A stretch of 64,000 nt of DNA from Polytolypa hystricis UAMH7299 (Eukaryota > Ascomycota > Eurotiomycetes > Onygenales). Made by a program: the position numbers and the translations under genes. The notes beneath the pieces were generated by a model. The model saw only the letters and a list, made by a program, of their open reading frames with translations, did not search any database and was not told where the DNA came from. Each line of letters starts with the position of its first letter. Position 1 is the stretch's first letter. The DNA is taken from assembly GCA_002573605.1 (NCBI GenBank), contig PDNA01000032.1, forward strand, positions 1 to 64,000, given 5' to 3'. This document shows positions 32,635-44,529 of this stretch, one piece after another.

Positions 32635-35600
32635 TTAAACCAAAACCCATTCACTGCCTCGTTTGATAAACTTATCAATCATCAATCCAATGTCATTTAA
32701 TGCAAAACGACACACATAGAAGCCAAAGAACTCTGATGCATGGCGGGTGCTCAGCTCTAATCCAACCAGTGTCTGTGATGAATGTCTCAGACCAGGATCT
32801 TCAACTTGGCGAGCAATCTGGTCTGTAATAAGTGTCAGCATCAAAAGTAGCACAAATCAACAAGTGCAGCAAAAAGAAAAAGAGAAGAAAGAAGATGTAA
32901 AGACTCGCGCAGCTTACCCAATACCTGAGCAGCTTCAAAAAGTTTAGCCAGCGCACTCATGTAATTGGCGTTTGGACCAGAGTACTGAACTTCGGTGGCT
33001 TGCCTTCGGAGGGGGTGTATAATCGAAATATCAGCCATGGGTAGGGAGGGCAACAAAGTATCTTTGCTGCCGTCCTTCAGACCAGATGCCGAGGCCATGC
33101 TACTGGTTCCCGAGCTTTTCGATCTTAATTTCCGCCATGACGTCAGGTAGGATTTTCCAGAGGTCCCTTGGCCTTTGGAATTGGTATGTTCGTGCGTATA
33201 TGAGCCATCTTCTACATTGGATGCCTTGAACAGAGGTAGGGATCCTTGAACGCCTACCTCGTTTCCGAGCTTCTTCGACCATACGTTTTGGACTTGATCA
33301 AGGATGTTTTCGAACGATTGCATCTCCTCAAGTACAGCGTCCGCGTCATAGGTATCGACTTTTGACAGCTTCAACAATGCTGCTGTTAAAAGGTCACAGT
33401 TCGAGATTTTTTCTTCGACGCCTTTGATCTTGACGTTCTGCACTCGCCAGACATCCTTAGGTATAAAGAGCTTGGCAGTAAGATAACCACCCCTTGGGTG
33501 AGCAAGTGTTTGATATAGACATCTCATCAGCCAAAACGGGCGGAGGAGAAAAGACTGCGGACATGGTTCCAACGGAATGGGCGCATTCGGAGCGGATAAG
33601 TTCGGGGACCCAGGGGTAGTCGGTGAATGTATATTGCTGTCAAAAAGGTAGAGACCACCACTACTACCAATACTAAAACCAGGGCCACTACCAGTCGGAG
33701 TGGGGAGTACTGGGAGGGAAGGAGTGGGAGCTTTCCTTGACTCTATACTCGGGAAAGTTGTGCTAGATGGAGTGCTCGGAGTTTGCGTAGAGATGTCAGG
33801 CGTGGAAGAGGAAATGGTCCTCGCTGTGAGAGCCTTTAGGCTAGAGGACGATATGTTTTTCCTCAAATTATCTGGGGCAGAAGCGACTCTCCCCACAACA
33901 TGAGGAGGAAAATACGTTGAAGAATCATCATGCTCTTCTTCTTTGGAGGGGCCATCAGAAAGTTCGGTTTTTGGCGGATCAATAGACACGGATTCCACAG
34001 AGTTCGATCCCGCACTTTTGGATTTCTCCTGGCGGGTTTCTGTCCCAGTGGATGTGCCAGAATCGCCTGTCTGTGTGACTGGCAAGCTGGTACGCAGTCC
34101 ATCCTTAGGAAGTGGTGACGTAGGATGGGCAAGTAGCATCGACGGGGGCATAGTCCGTGGCGCATCATCTTGCATTGGGGCACGAGCATTAGTATCAATG
34201 AGAAGTTGCTTTGGATTCTGACCGTTAAGTCGCCGGGTCCGGACGCCTGGTCCGGAGGGTATGGTATCGTTAGAACCATGGGCAGGTGGCGTGCTTGGAA
34301 GCGAAGGCAGTGGAGCCTCAGGTGGTGACACGGGAGGTAGTGGCAGAGCACCAACTGGCGGAGGTTGCGGTGGGGGATGAGAGGGCGGGGTCCTTTGAAG
34401 CAATCTTGAATCTAACTGGTGACCTTGGCTAGCTTCAGCCACAGGGGTAAAACTGGTTCCGGTTAATTTCGTAGCATATGTTTGGGAGCGATCCCACACC
34501 TTGTCAGGAAGAGAAGTGCTGGCTGATTGGCGGGGCAGGGCTGACTTTGATTGCAAGTCAAATTCAAAGTCGGCCATCATTTCCTCCAGGAGACGCTCTT
34601 CTTCTTCTGCTTCATCCTCCTCGGAGTTTTGATCAAGAACATTGTAATGGGAATGTAAAGGTCCTTCCTGTTGTAATCTCCTATGTTCTCTATTCTTCGC
34701 CAATGCTGCCTCGGACTCTCTTTCAGCCTCACGAACCTTTTGCTTTGCGAGCTCAATGTTCTTTCTGGCGTTAGATACAATGTCATCTACAAACACTGTC
34801 CCGGAGTCGCTTGCTGGCTCCAGGCCTTCGTCGTACGCGGCTTCGACAGCAGCATCTAAAGCAGCATCGAATTCCGCCTCTGTGCCTCCGCTGCCATCAC
34901 TAGTATGTTTTGGTCTTATATACAACAACGATGACCTGGAGCGTAACGATGAGCTTGACGATGCCCCAGACTCGTCAATTGTATCCAGCCAAGACGTTGA
35001 CTCTGTACTCGCATCGCGCGAATGCTTATTCACTATAAAGGGTGACGACCGCGACGCGGGCGCTTGTAGATGAAGGTCCGATTGGATAGTTGGTGGGTTC
35101 TGGTTGGGTAATGGCAAGCGGGCCCACGATTCGCCCTCCATGGCTGAGGGAGGCAGGTTATGGACATGCTGCCTAGTTGAAGTGGACCATGCATCTAGCG
35201 TGGGAGGGACGGGAGAATGATTCGTGAATCGAACTTCTTCATCAAAGGCAGATGGCAATAAAGACTGTCTCCTTGGCGGGATTTGAGATGGTGCCAAAGT
35301 TCGGGGTTCCTTAGTGTCGCCTCCCCCAGGGGAGTTATTAGCAATGCGCTTCGTGATCGCAGTACCAAGCTCTGGCTCTTCGCCATCGTCCTCTTGATCA
35401 TTCAATCGGACATCCGGTGGTACCGCGTTACCAAGGAAATACTCGTCGCTCGGGGGCCTTTTTGGTAAAGCTTTGTCGTCTGGGTGCTGTGTTATGACCC
35501 CTAGTTTCCTAAGCTCAAAGATGCGAGTGGTGTAGGTGTTTCGCTGGGTCCGCGGCGTCAGTAAACCACATCAATGAAAAAGCAGCTATCATGCCGCGCA

Positions 35601-35843
35601 CTCGATCATGAAAAGAGTTAGCCATACAATTTCCTCTAACTTTTGCTTCTCATCATTCCCGCCGCTTCGCCGCATCACTTGTTGGAGGAGCTCGCAGGCG
35701 TCAGTATAGGCCTCAATGGCTCCCTCGTAGTTAGTAGCGTTATCCAAGAGCACAGCGGTATTTGCTTTCTGCAAGGCTCTCGAAAGCATCGTTTTCTGCG
35801 ATGATCCAGGCCTTTGCCTCTCCGGATCCATGTCAGAGTCCAT
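32635..35843 (-). CDS. Large MIT-domain protein, 1009 aa
   Basis: Three exons, 35843-35628, 35543-32918 and 32822-32635, give 1009 aa. Residues ~16-95 form a MIT (microtubule interacting and transport) three-helix domain: A-L-Q-K-A-N-T-A-V-L-L-D-N-A, Y-E-G-A-I-E-A-Y-T-D-A-C-E-L-L, and E-E-I-R-N-T-Y-T-T-R-I-F-E-L joined across intron 1. A long Pro/Ser/Thr-rich disordered middle holds Asp/Glu-rich helices (~235-315). A folded C-terminal part (from ~640) has L-L-R-P-F-W-L-M-R-C-L-Y-Q-T and ends R-F-A-L-N-D-I-G-L-M-I-D-K-F-I. MIT domains bind ESCRT-III tails, so a role in endosomal or membrane remodelling is likely but not shown. Intron 2 uses GTAAGC and joins V-L-D-Q-I-A-R. Confidence 0.85.
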
Positions 35844-37275
35844 CGGCGTCGACTTGGGCCAGCAGTTGCGTATATGGACGTAAGGATTTCGCTATGCGCT
35901 AGTGGCTTGGGACGACGCTGTTCCCAGAAAGGCCGCTCTGCTCCGATGCTAGGGTCAATTGACTGATTTGCGCAATGGCGTTGCTATGGAGGGTTGATGT
36001 TCTCCATAGGGCTGAAACGACACAGGCCGACTGCGTTATATATGTGGACCGATGGGCTTCTGGGAGGTCAAGGAGCGAGCATCGTCGAGTGGAGATCAGA
36101 AGACGAGGCAGTTATCACGAAACTCGGGGTCCTCTCCGCCATCAGGGGCTCCCGCACTAGCCCAAATCGGGGAATAGCCTGTCCGCTCCGGCCTGTCACG
36201 TGGGGAACACTGACGGCATCGTACCCTTCGAACCGCAATCCATAGCACCATCTACCTAGGGAATTACATATATTATTATTCTTCTTCATTTTAAGCATGT
36301 GCAGTCTAAGGGTATGATGCTCACTAAGAGATAAGCCAGTAGGTACCTAGGTAAGTATATACAGAGATATGTACTTGATCTAAGACATGTATGCAGAGTA
36401 GAGTAACAAACTCAAAGGACCTTTCAAAGACATCATCCAAACCTTAAATCAACGTTCAAACAGGCACCAATACTACCTCACAATATCTAGTATTTTAAGT
36501 TGCTGAGAACAGCTTGTTACAAGAAGAGAAGTAATTATAATATTATCTTAAATCATAAGAAATTGGTGGCTCAGACCTGCGGGACTCCGGTAAGGTGGTT
36601 CCGGCCTGATTACAGAGCACTATGAAGTTAGTAGTGCATACATTGTACGGAGTACTAATGTTTGCTTGGTAAACAATTGAGTTTTCTATTCTAACCAAAC
36701 CTAGCGAACGCCGCAGGCTTGTTTTATATACGATGACATTTCGACTGTGCTGATAATCTCTTCCCATTCCTTAGTGTCTTTGATATAAAACTGTTGAAAT
36801 CTGGCAACGACGGTTCTTTGGAGATTCCGCGAGCTGATCACTTACACGCAAACTCCTACGGAGTGTGGAGTACGCTGGCGGCTCGAACCAAAGCTTTTAC
36901 AGTCTAGACACAGATGGTTCTATAAAGATTCATTGTGGACAACAGAGCAGCCTCTATTTGATGCACATACCGGGGCACTTAACTCCCCCCTAGAACTCGC
37001 TGAGCAAGTCAGGACGAGTACATCCATACATAGCTAACACATTTGATATGTACCCTCTTGAGCTGGTGTATGCCCGATCAACCTTTTGCGTTTGTTTTGG
37101 TGTCTCGATTTGGAAGGTGGTGAATGCACAGTGGAAGTGAGAGATAGAGTTACAAACACTCTGTCTCTTCCTCACTTCCGCCTTCTTACACAACGACAAA
37201 TGCTTTGCCTGATCCCTCTTAATTCCATCTTGTAATACAACTGGCCTTTCCATATTTTTTACCACACGGTTCAAA
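35844..37275. other. Intergenic region, 1.4 kb
   Basis: Divergent space between the MIT gene and the broken gene to its right. AT-rich, with many short stop-laden frames. I see no supported feature. Confidence 0.5.
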
Positions 37276-38758
37276 ATGCTCCGGCTCATCTCCCATTTGC
37301 GAGTTCCTGTTGACAAGTGTAAGTTGCCATTCTTGTGTGCTGAAGGGAGGATCTCTGAGGTCGCTACATGTCATGCGATGAGCTCGAGAGCAAGCACCAA
37401 CTGGTCGAGTTTGAACAGCCGGTGTTGTTCTTCTCTGACTCATGATGATTCGGATAAACTGTCTCCCCTTGAGACCAGCTGGCTCAACTATTTTCTGGAC
37501 GATTCCTAACTGACTTCTCGGGTGAAGCAATCTACGTTAGGGCCTCCCGAAATGACTTTCACAAATTGGTTGATGCATTTGACAGAACCAGCACTGAGTA
37601 GGTTCATTTCCTCATAGAGGCAGCCCCCTTGCTATTGCTTGATACATTAGAAGCTGACATCGAATCGTTTGACTAGGAGAAAGCGAACAATCTCCCTCAA
37701 CTTCAACGAACGGATTACCACAACTGCAATCCTCTTGAAACAAACAGCATTACATGTGTCAATCATCGACTACATCAGTGACCAAGTCAAACGCAACTTG
37801 CCAGGTGAAGAGATTAAGCGTGCCGCAAACTATCGACTTGCCAAGGGGTTAGAGCCGAGTTTCCAACTCCGCTACCAGAAAAGGGGCAGTCCCACAAGTA
37901 GCCCACTCATTGCCTTTGAAGTAGGATTTTCGCAACCAAGTGGGGAGCTTGAACAAAAAGTGAATGCACTCCTCAACAACACTTCAACAAAAGTTGTTGT
38001 AATGTTCGATTTTAAGGAGTTCTAAGTATAAAAATCCATTCATCCGGGGTGTGGCAGGCAGTGATTCCAAAGGCGAGGCGGGCAAGAAGGGCAATAAAGG
38101 CATGAAGAGCAAGACAGACAATATGTCTCAGCTGAACCAGTCCAACATTACAATTTTTAGATCCCAACGTCAACAGACCGACGTAGAGAGCTCGAACTGC
38201 CTCGAGGACAGTCGCAACCCGTACGGTCCCCGGTTGGTCTATGGCCTCCGATGGGTTGGCGAATTCACTGGATTGGTTTAGATTTATGCTAAAGACCCTG
38301 CAACTAGAAAGGCGAAAAGAATGGTGAGTGCCGACCTGAAATTATGTCACGGGGCATTTTTACTAAGATTATCGACATAGCTCTTTTACAGAAGACAGGA
38401 GATGTCAGATCGGCAGTGGAAGGAGAGGCTGCAGAGGCAGTCGAGGTTGGAAAAGGAGCGGGAGCAGCGGGAGGAGCTTGAATTAAAAGCAGGGGATGAA
38501 GGAGCCGTGCACGACAGCGAAAATGGGATCGAGGATCGGACGGTAAAGGACGAAGACAAGCCAATCTACGTCGCCTATCCCAAACTGAATGTCGCACTGG
38601 CCGACTTCCTCCCGTTCGACGACCCAATGCACCAACAGGAACTCACATTTGACTGGGACGACTTGCGATCCAGGGTTGACAATTGCAAGGGAGACCTGGC
38701 CTTGGACCGTATTGAGGACGCTATTGAATTCCTAGAGAAGAAGGGGGAGGAAGTTTGA
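37276..38758 (+). pseudogene. Broken member of a fungal family with an E-V-G-x-S-Q core
   Basis: Coding remnants line up as one gene: 37276-37318, 37474-37597 and 37677-about 38022, then a shifted frame about 38024-38325, then 38388-38758. Introns with GT/AG ends fit in phase, joining V-D-K-Y-Q-L-A-Q-L-F, then T-S-T-E-R-K-R-T-I, and finally K-R-M to L-F-Y-R-R-Q. Two lesions are visible. One is a frameshift at 38022-38025, where K-E-F is followed by TAA while K-Y-K-N-P-F continues in another frame. The other is a TAG at 38279-38281, inside G-L-V-stop-I-Y-A-K-D-P. Core text P-L-I-A-F-E-V-G-F-S-Q-P and K-V-V-V-M-F-D resembles uncharacterised proteins I recall from Onygenales. The E-x-x-x-S...K layout is reminiscent of Uma2-like PD-(D/E)xK folds. 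The C-terminus is a charged coiled coil. Confidence 0.7.
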
Positions 38759-39245
38759 TTCGAATCTCCCCATCCTATTCCTCCCCAACAAGGCGCGCGG
38801 AACAATTTTCACTTTTAAAAAATCGATCGCAATTAGCAGCATAGTTATCTACTACTAAACAATACCTGTATGCATGGCTTACCGAGCTTCAAGGAAGCCA
38901 AGCTGGAATTATCTATGCAAGAACTATGCTAACGAAGCAACCGCTACCTAAGTACATGTACAACCATAAAACATCATGAGTACAAGCAAACAAAAGACCT
39001 CCAAATGCTAAATAACTAAATAAATAACCAAGTAGCCTAAAGACCCAGTTCCTCGATGCAGTTATTTTGCTGATTACAGATTACCGACGCTATCGCTGGT
39101 GTAATTCGTCCCACAGGGCCCGGAACGTCAGGGCGCTTCGCTCGACGTCATCGCGGTTTTCTCTGCGTGTCCAAGGATATATAGAGCACGCGCTCCCAGT
39201 CATGCCCCAGAAAAAATATTCGAAGACTTATAGACAGAAACCCAA
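38759..39245. other. Convergent intergenic region
   Basis: AT-rich 3'-to-3' spacer. No gene seen. Confidence 0.5.
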
Positions 39246-40800
39246 TTACTGGTTTTCCAACTGTGTTATCTTATTTTCAACACTTCTTATCACTTGCTTA
39301 ACCAGAGCATCCTCCACAACTCCATTCTGCCATGTTAATGCCAGAACCAGACAACCATCTCCACCTGTTACAGCAGATACACACAATGCGCTGCCAAAAA
39401 CATTTGAACTTTGTGAAAACACCATTCTCCCAATTTCCACCTCAAGCTCCGCCACTCGGACCATTCCTGCCCGCCTTTCTTCTTCACCCTGACTTTCAAC
39501 CTGTGACTCACTGAGCACTTCTATCTTCTTGAACACTCCCAAGTTCGAAATCTCAAAGCTCGACGCTCTTTCCTTCCCAATCTTAGGTAAAAACAGATCT
39601 TTCTCATAATCATGGACGTATTTCAGCAAGTTCGGTCCTGCATTTGTGCCCTGTAGGCTCAACACATTCTCAATGGTTTGCCGTGACCGTTTCGCCTCGG
39701 GCCACGGTAATATATTTTCCTCTTGAAATGCATTCCGGGAATACTCCTCTGAAAAGTCCTGGACCCAAACACCCATACACTCATCAGTAATTCCATGCGC
39801 AGAAAGCCAACGTCGCATTGACAAAGCGCCGGAACAATGCAATTTTGAGAAAGTCTCTGGAAGATGAAGGAAAAGAGCACCCGCAAAAACAGTTTCCAAG
39901 ACTGCGGTCAACGTCGAACCATTTTCCCGGCATAGATGTAACAATTTTGTGGTAGCAGACTGCGAAAATGATAGGTGGCGTACTTTGTTGTGAAGAGGAA
40001 TAGTAACTTTGGAACCTGTCCAGAGGCCCGGGTCGCGTGGGGACCAGATCTTTGCCTTAAAAAGGGTGATGGCCAGAAATGGGATTGTAACAGACATTGG
40101 GTGGATAGCTTCCAAATTTGGAAGAAGAGGGATTTTGGGAGACTGGATGACTGATATTACACCACTCGAAGGTTCGATGACAGCTTTGGACAGCGCGTTT
40201 TGAAAGCTACTATGGAAAGCCTTTCCGGACCCCCCATCACCAATGGCATGGTGATATATTAAAGCTGCCGTAAATCGACAGGGGACTTCAGGATCAGTCA
40301 GAATACAGAGCCTCCAGAAAGGCGATGGTGCGGTGAACGGGGTGTTGTGTTGAATGCTGAGCAGAGCGTCCAATTCACAGTCTCGTACTTCATGTGATGA
40401 GCTGGAGACGTCAGACTCCTGCTGATCTGATGTCGAAGTAGGGCCACGACGTTGCTGGAAGAAGACGCAATCATCCAGGTCAACGTCGGGCAGCCGTACG
40501 AATTCCGGATTATTAGTGCCCTCGTTGACGGGAATAGCAGACAATATGGGATGCTGGCCGACCACCGTTCCGCATGCTTTATATATGTAATTTTTCAGCG
40601 GCTGGGCACAGCTCCCGGGAAGGTTGTATGTTGCTGTTACTGCGACATTGATGTAAAACCCCAAGTGGTGGCGTACTGTTGAATAACGCTCCAGCCGACC
40701 TGCAGAAGGGTTCAGTCAGCCAGAGCTTTCTTGGGTAGATATTTGTCCTTGGTGTCAATATTCAATTACCAACTGGTCGGAGTTTCTCGAGGGACTCCAT
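39246..40800 (-). CDS. Alcohol O-acetyltransferase-like protein
   Basis: Two exons, 40800-40770 and 40699-39246, give 494 aa. Exon 1 is 31 nt and codes M-E-S-L-E-K-L-R-P-V plus one base; exon 2 continues G-R-L-E-R-Y-S-T-V-R-H-H-L-G-F-Y. This L-R-P-x-G-x-L-E-x-Y-S-x-x-R-H opening is typical of fungal alcohol acetyltransferase (AATase) proteins. The catalytic motif is H-H-A-I-G-D-G at residues 160-166, the H-x3-D-G of the BAHD/condensation-like superfamily. Ordinary members transfer acetyl from acetyl-CoA to alcohols to make esters. No signal peptide is seen. The real substrate is unknown. Confidence 0.9.
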
Positions 40801-41437
40801 GTAGCGGCGCAGATTTCAGCCGATAAGATTGAAAACGGCAAGAAAAACTCCAAATGGTGAATTCATGGATACATAATTGAAGATCAGAATTCGGGTGGAC
40901 TATTTTTCTTTGGCCTGCTTCCGGGGGAACTACCAGCGTGTTTCAAGTGTGCTAGTCTTCGCAAGCTCCGAGGTATCTATCCACCCTATTCCCACCAATC
41001 CACGTGATCTTCAGGGGGTTTGCAGGAGAAATCCTGTTCTTGTTGAAATCCGCTGCAGGGCCTGTGGGCAGTTCCAATCCTTTCTTTGTCAGGCCAACGT
41101 ATTGCTGATAATCATATGTAGTATGCAAAGTAGTAGATATAAAGATACATAGTAGCCAGCTAGCCTTCTCACAGCTACGATAGCTTATCAGACCCCCTGC
41201 GAGTTCACCGGAAGCGGAACAACCATCGACCGGCGGGTTGCGCGAGAAGACAAGAACGGCTGCTGAGCAAGAAAAACCAACTGGGCGCGAGGAGAGGGCA
41301 ATGGGAGCGCGCATACCAGGGCTTCGTCGAATCCAATTGGGGGCAGCTTTTTTTGCTTCGTGTTCCTGTTGTGCCCAGCGCAGCCCAGTCCAGCTTTGCT
41401 TCTTTTTCGCAAAATAAACACTTCCACAAATTTGGCA
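40801..41437. promoter_or_regulatory. Divergent promoter region
   Basis: A 637-bp region between divergent starts of the acetyltransferase and the polyQ/H protein genes. No other feature. Confidence 0.5.
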
Positions 41438-43027
41438 ATGTACGCCTGGACCCCAAATGTCGAACCACCGCCTCAAGGAGCCCCAAGTTCCGCAAGACAG
41501 CAACAGCAACAGCATCATCACCACCACCAGCACCAGCACCAGCACCAGCACCAGCACCAGCAACATCAGCAACATCAGCAACACCAGCACCAGCACCAGC
41601 AAAGCCATGGCCCGCTTCAATGGCTGCCGGCGACACTGTCCAGGCCGCCGCTAGCCAATACTCTCCCACCAATTGCTGCGCTACGACCAACCAACAACTT
41701 TGCCTCCGCCACTCAACATGACCCCTCCGTCGTGGTGGTCCAGACCCCCGCGTCAACAGACCAATCGTCCACAGGAAGCCCCGGTCTGCGCGACAATGCC
41801 GTCGCAGAAGCTGATGCGGACGCCGATCTAGACGCGGAGCCCGCGTATGATCACCCCGCTCCAGGCCCGGAGCCAAGTTCAGACGACGCAGAGATCGAGA
41901 CCGGGGCGGGCGTCAGCGGTGGCGGCGGCGGCGGTGGTGGTGGCAGTCGGCCACTATCTTCCTCTCACAACAAGAAAGCCACTGGCAGTCGGCGAACAGC
42001 AGCTACCACGGATCTTGCGCTTCTGGATAGCGAAACGCCCCGCAAGCACGGCAAGCGACTCACGACGCGCGAAGAAACGGCATTGTTTGAGATTTGCAAT
42101 CGGCACGCCGCGACGTTTGGTGAGCGCAATCGGCTGTGTGAGTGGTGGGTTAATATCACGCATGAATTTACTGCGTCGCAAGGCCATCCGTACTCATGGC
42201 ATAGCGTGCGTAGGAAAGTAGAGCTCGTCACACAACAACGCATCAAGTTCCTAGCGGGGCTGGATGGGAAGAGAGGAGAGGCGCAGGTGGACGCGGCGTG
42301 GAGTGCGGCGGTTGACTCGTGGATTCCTGCTTGGCGACGATTCCAAGAGCAGGAGGCGGAAAGGATTAATGCGAAGCAAGGGAAGCGAGGGAGGAAGAGG
42401 AAATCATTGGTAGATCCGGATGGAGTGACAGCTTCATATTCGGTGATTCAGCTACCGTCAGGCTTCGACACGATGTTCGCAACGACAAATTCCTCCCCGA
42501 CACCCCCCAAAAGGGAGAAAACGGCGCGAGTATCGACGGCGGCAGCAACTGCTCCACCAACCGTTACTGCACCAGCACCCGTTCCTACACCCGCTATGCC
42601 TGCTGCTGTGATCTCTCCACAGACATCTTCATCAACGGAAAACGTCTCCGTCGCGATTTTAGAAACCTTGTCTAAACTAAACAAGAATCTCGAGGCTCGC
42701 AACCACCACCAACAGCAGCAGCAGCAACACCACCACCCCCATCCCCATCCCCACCCCCATACTCACCCTCACTCCTCGCCGCATCCCATGTCAAATGCCT
42801 CAGGTCAGCAACAACCTGTCGGCGCAAATACCCCAGCCGCAGCCGCAGCCGCACTACACTCAATCTCCGCATCAACAATAAACCAAATAAAATCCGAACT
42901 ACGCGCCGAGCTACGGAAGGAAATGGAACGCGATCGTGCACAGATAGAAGAACGGCTTGACTCCGTGCAGAGAACGCAGAATATGATACTGGAATTGCTG
43001 CGGCAGGGGGTGCAGGTGCCCCAATGA
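41438..43027 (+). CDS. PolyQ/H protein with a SANT/Myb-like central domain, putative nuclear regulator
   Basis: Single exon of 529 aa from the first ATG (M-Y-A-W-T-P-N). Residues ~21-56 are a Gln/His tract coded by CACCAG-like repeats. A 9-Gly run is near 165. The conserved part is about 206-320: R-L-T-T-R-E-E-T-A-L-F-E-I-C-N-R-H, then L-C-E-W-W-V-N-I-T and S-W-H-S-V-R-R-K-V-E, ending in the basic K-R-G-R-K-R-K, a likely nuclear signal. Spacing of its Trp residues suggests a trihelix/SANT-type DNA-binding fold. A second low-complexity stretch (Q-Q-Q-Q-H-H then H-P repeats) is at ~423-448. A C-terminal coiled coil follows (~486-520: L-R-A-E-L-R-K-E-M-E-R). Transcription factor function is inferred. 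Confidence 0.8.
   Translation: MYAWTPNVEPPPQGAPSSARQQQQQHHHHHQHQHQHQHQHQQHQQHQQHQHQHQQSHGPLQWLPATLSRPPLANTLPPIAALRPTNNFASATQHDPSVVVVQTPASTDQSSTGSPGLRDNAVAEADADADLDAEPAYDHPAPGPEPSSDDAEIETGAGVSGGGGGGGGGSRPLSSSHNKKATGSRRTAATTDLALLDSETPRKHGKRLTTREETALFEICNRHAATFGERNRLCEWWVNITHEFTASQGHPYSWHSVRRKVELVTQQRIKFLAGLDGKRGEAQVDAAWSAAVDSWIPAWRRFQEQEAERINAKQGKRGRKRKSLVDPDGVTASYSVIQLPSGFDTMFATTNSSPTPPKREKTARVSTAAATAPPTVTAPAPVPTPAMPAAVISPQTSSSTENVSVAILETLSKLNKNLEARNHHQQQQQQHHHPHPHPHPHTHPHSSPHPMSNASGQQQPVGANTPAAAAAALHSISASTINQIKSELRAELRKEMERDRAQIEERLDSVQRTQNMILELLRQGVQVPQ
41519..41605 (+). repeat. In-frame CACCAG/CAGCAA repeat coding poly(Gln/His)
   Basis: Imperfect CAC-CAG units inside the first coding exon. 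In one frame they give alternating His-Gln; on the opposite strand they give a spurious Leu/Val-rich frame. Replication slippage should change its length among strains. Confidence 0.9.
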
Positions 43028-44529
43028 GGATATTATATAAATATTTTTATCCCTCCTGCCTTCCCCCACCCACTCAGCTTCGATGTGAAGCTTTTCTTCT
43101 CTCTGCAGACATTTTTTACTCTTTAACGGTGTTACGACCTTTTACTTTTGTTTGCATTTTTTGCCATATGTTTTCCCCCTTCTAGCTCTCATTTTATCTG
43201 GCCATCTTGACATGCTCATTGCTTCTCGTCCCAGCGTTTTTTTCTTGCCTTGTTTTTCATCATTTCTGAAATGTCTAATACCCCCCACCAACCTGGCCTA
43301 TATAATGATTTTGATGCTTTTAAAAAAATTACGTTCTTCAGAACCCCCGTTATTAGAGGGGGGGGAAACAGCTTGCCTTTTTGGCTTGATCACCTACACT
43401 TATTCCCTTCATCCTATCTATCTCCTTCATCTATATCTCCAGTAAACCTTCTTCTTCTTCTTCTCTTATTTTTTCAAGCGAACGAAACTATGCATGTTTC
43501 CTCCTCCCGCGAAATTAATATCCTATTTTCTACTTCGCTTCGCTCTGCATCGTTGACATACCTACCCTACCTATCTCCCATGGGCAATGCGCGCCTTTTT
43601 TCCAGGGGCCCCAAAAAAGACCTCGAGTGGGGGGATATATATATATCATAATGTTGTTGTTTCTTTTGTACGATATAACTACATGGTTTCGTCATCTAAC
43701 ATTAGTTATCCCCCATTTTCTTTTACCTGCGCTCTCATATATATATATACCCAGCACCCTATATTTGATCACACTCCTAACCCCCCCCCCCCAAAGCAAT
43801 ATATCCTTGTTTTCATGTAACTTCCATCAATCTATGTACCTACGTACCTACTACCCATCGTACAATAAATGAATTGAAGCACAATGGAAAGAGGGTTAGG
43901 ATTTTATTGGGCATTATGTAAGAAATAATAATGATAAGATATGCACATGTGCTCTTGTAGCTCTACCTACTTACTATTATTAATAATTGTAAATGATAAT
44001 TTTGCCTTCTACAAAGATAGCGCGGTGTATTTCTTTGTAACATCTTGAAAGAGGTTTTCTTGTTGCATCTTTATCTCATTTAGCCCATACTCCTCCTGTT
44101 CTTGCACCAGGAACAAAATATATACACGAGAAAATAAAGGAGTTGCAATTTTTGTTACCAAGCAAGAAACAAACACACAAAAAGGCAACAACAATTTAAA
44201 CCTATTATTTTAAGTCGACAAAAGGTACTAAAAAAAAGAAGATAAGGGCTGGAAGGGATGGTACATTTTAGCTAAAGTACAAATGACAAACAAGAACCAA
44301 AATGAAAACACACACACACACACTGAAAAAAAAAAGGGAATGTAAAAGCCAGGGAACTCCCTTTATATAAAAAAATGAAGAAATAAAAGCAAAACAGGTC
44401 TGCAACTTTGGCATATGAAAAAAAAAGGCTGCAAGAAGACTAAAAAAGTTTTTTCTCATTAACACTTCCCTCCCCCCGGGTCAAATACACGCACATTCTA
44501 CCGCTGAAAAAGCACAAGTTATGCGCTTT
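43028..44529. other. Convergent intergenic region, 1.5 kb, pyrimidine-rich
   Basis: 3'-to-3' spacer. The left half is very T/C-rich, with a poly-C run at 43780-43792. The right half has a CA repeat at 44308-44323 and A-rich runs. Both 3' UTRs are expected here; no gene is supported. Confidence 0.5.

Noticed and set aside
33137..33144. Second TGACGTCA site
   Set aside because: It lies deep inside the coding exon of the MIT-domain gene, so it is not a promoter element for that gene.
36860..36900. Another GGTTCGAG tRNA-like motif on the minus strand
   Set aside because: The flanking bases cannot form a T-stem.
40952..41620. Minus-strand frame with Leu/Val repeats
   Set aside because: It is the reverse reading of the CACCAG tract in the polyQ/H gene.
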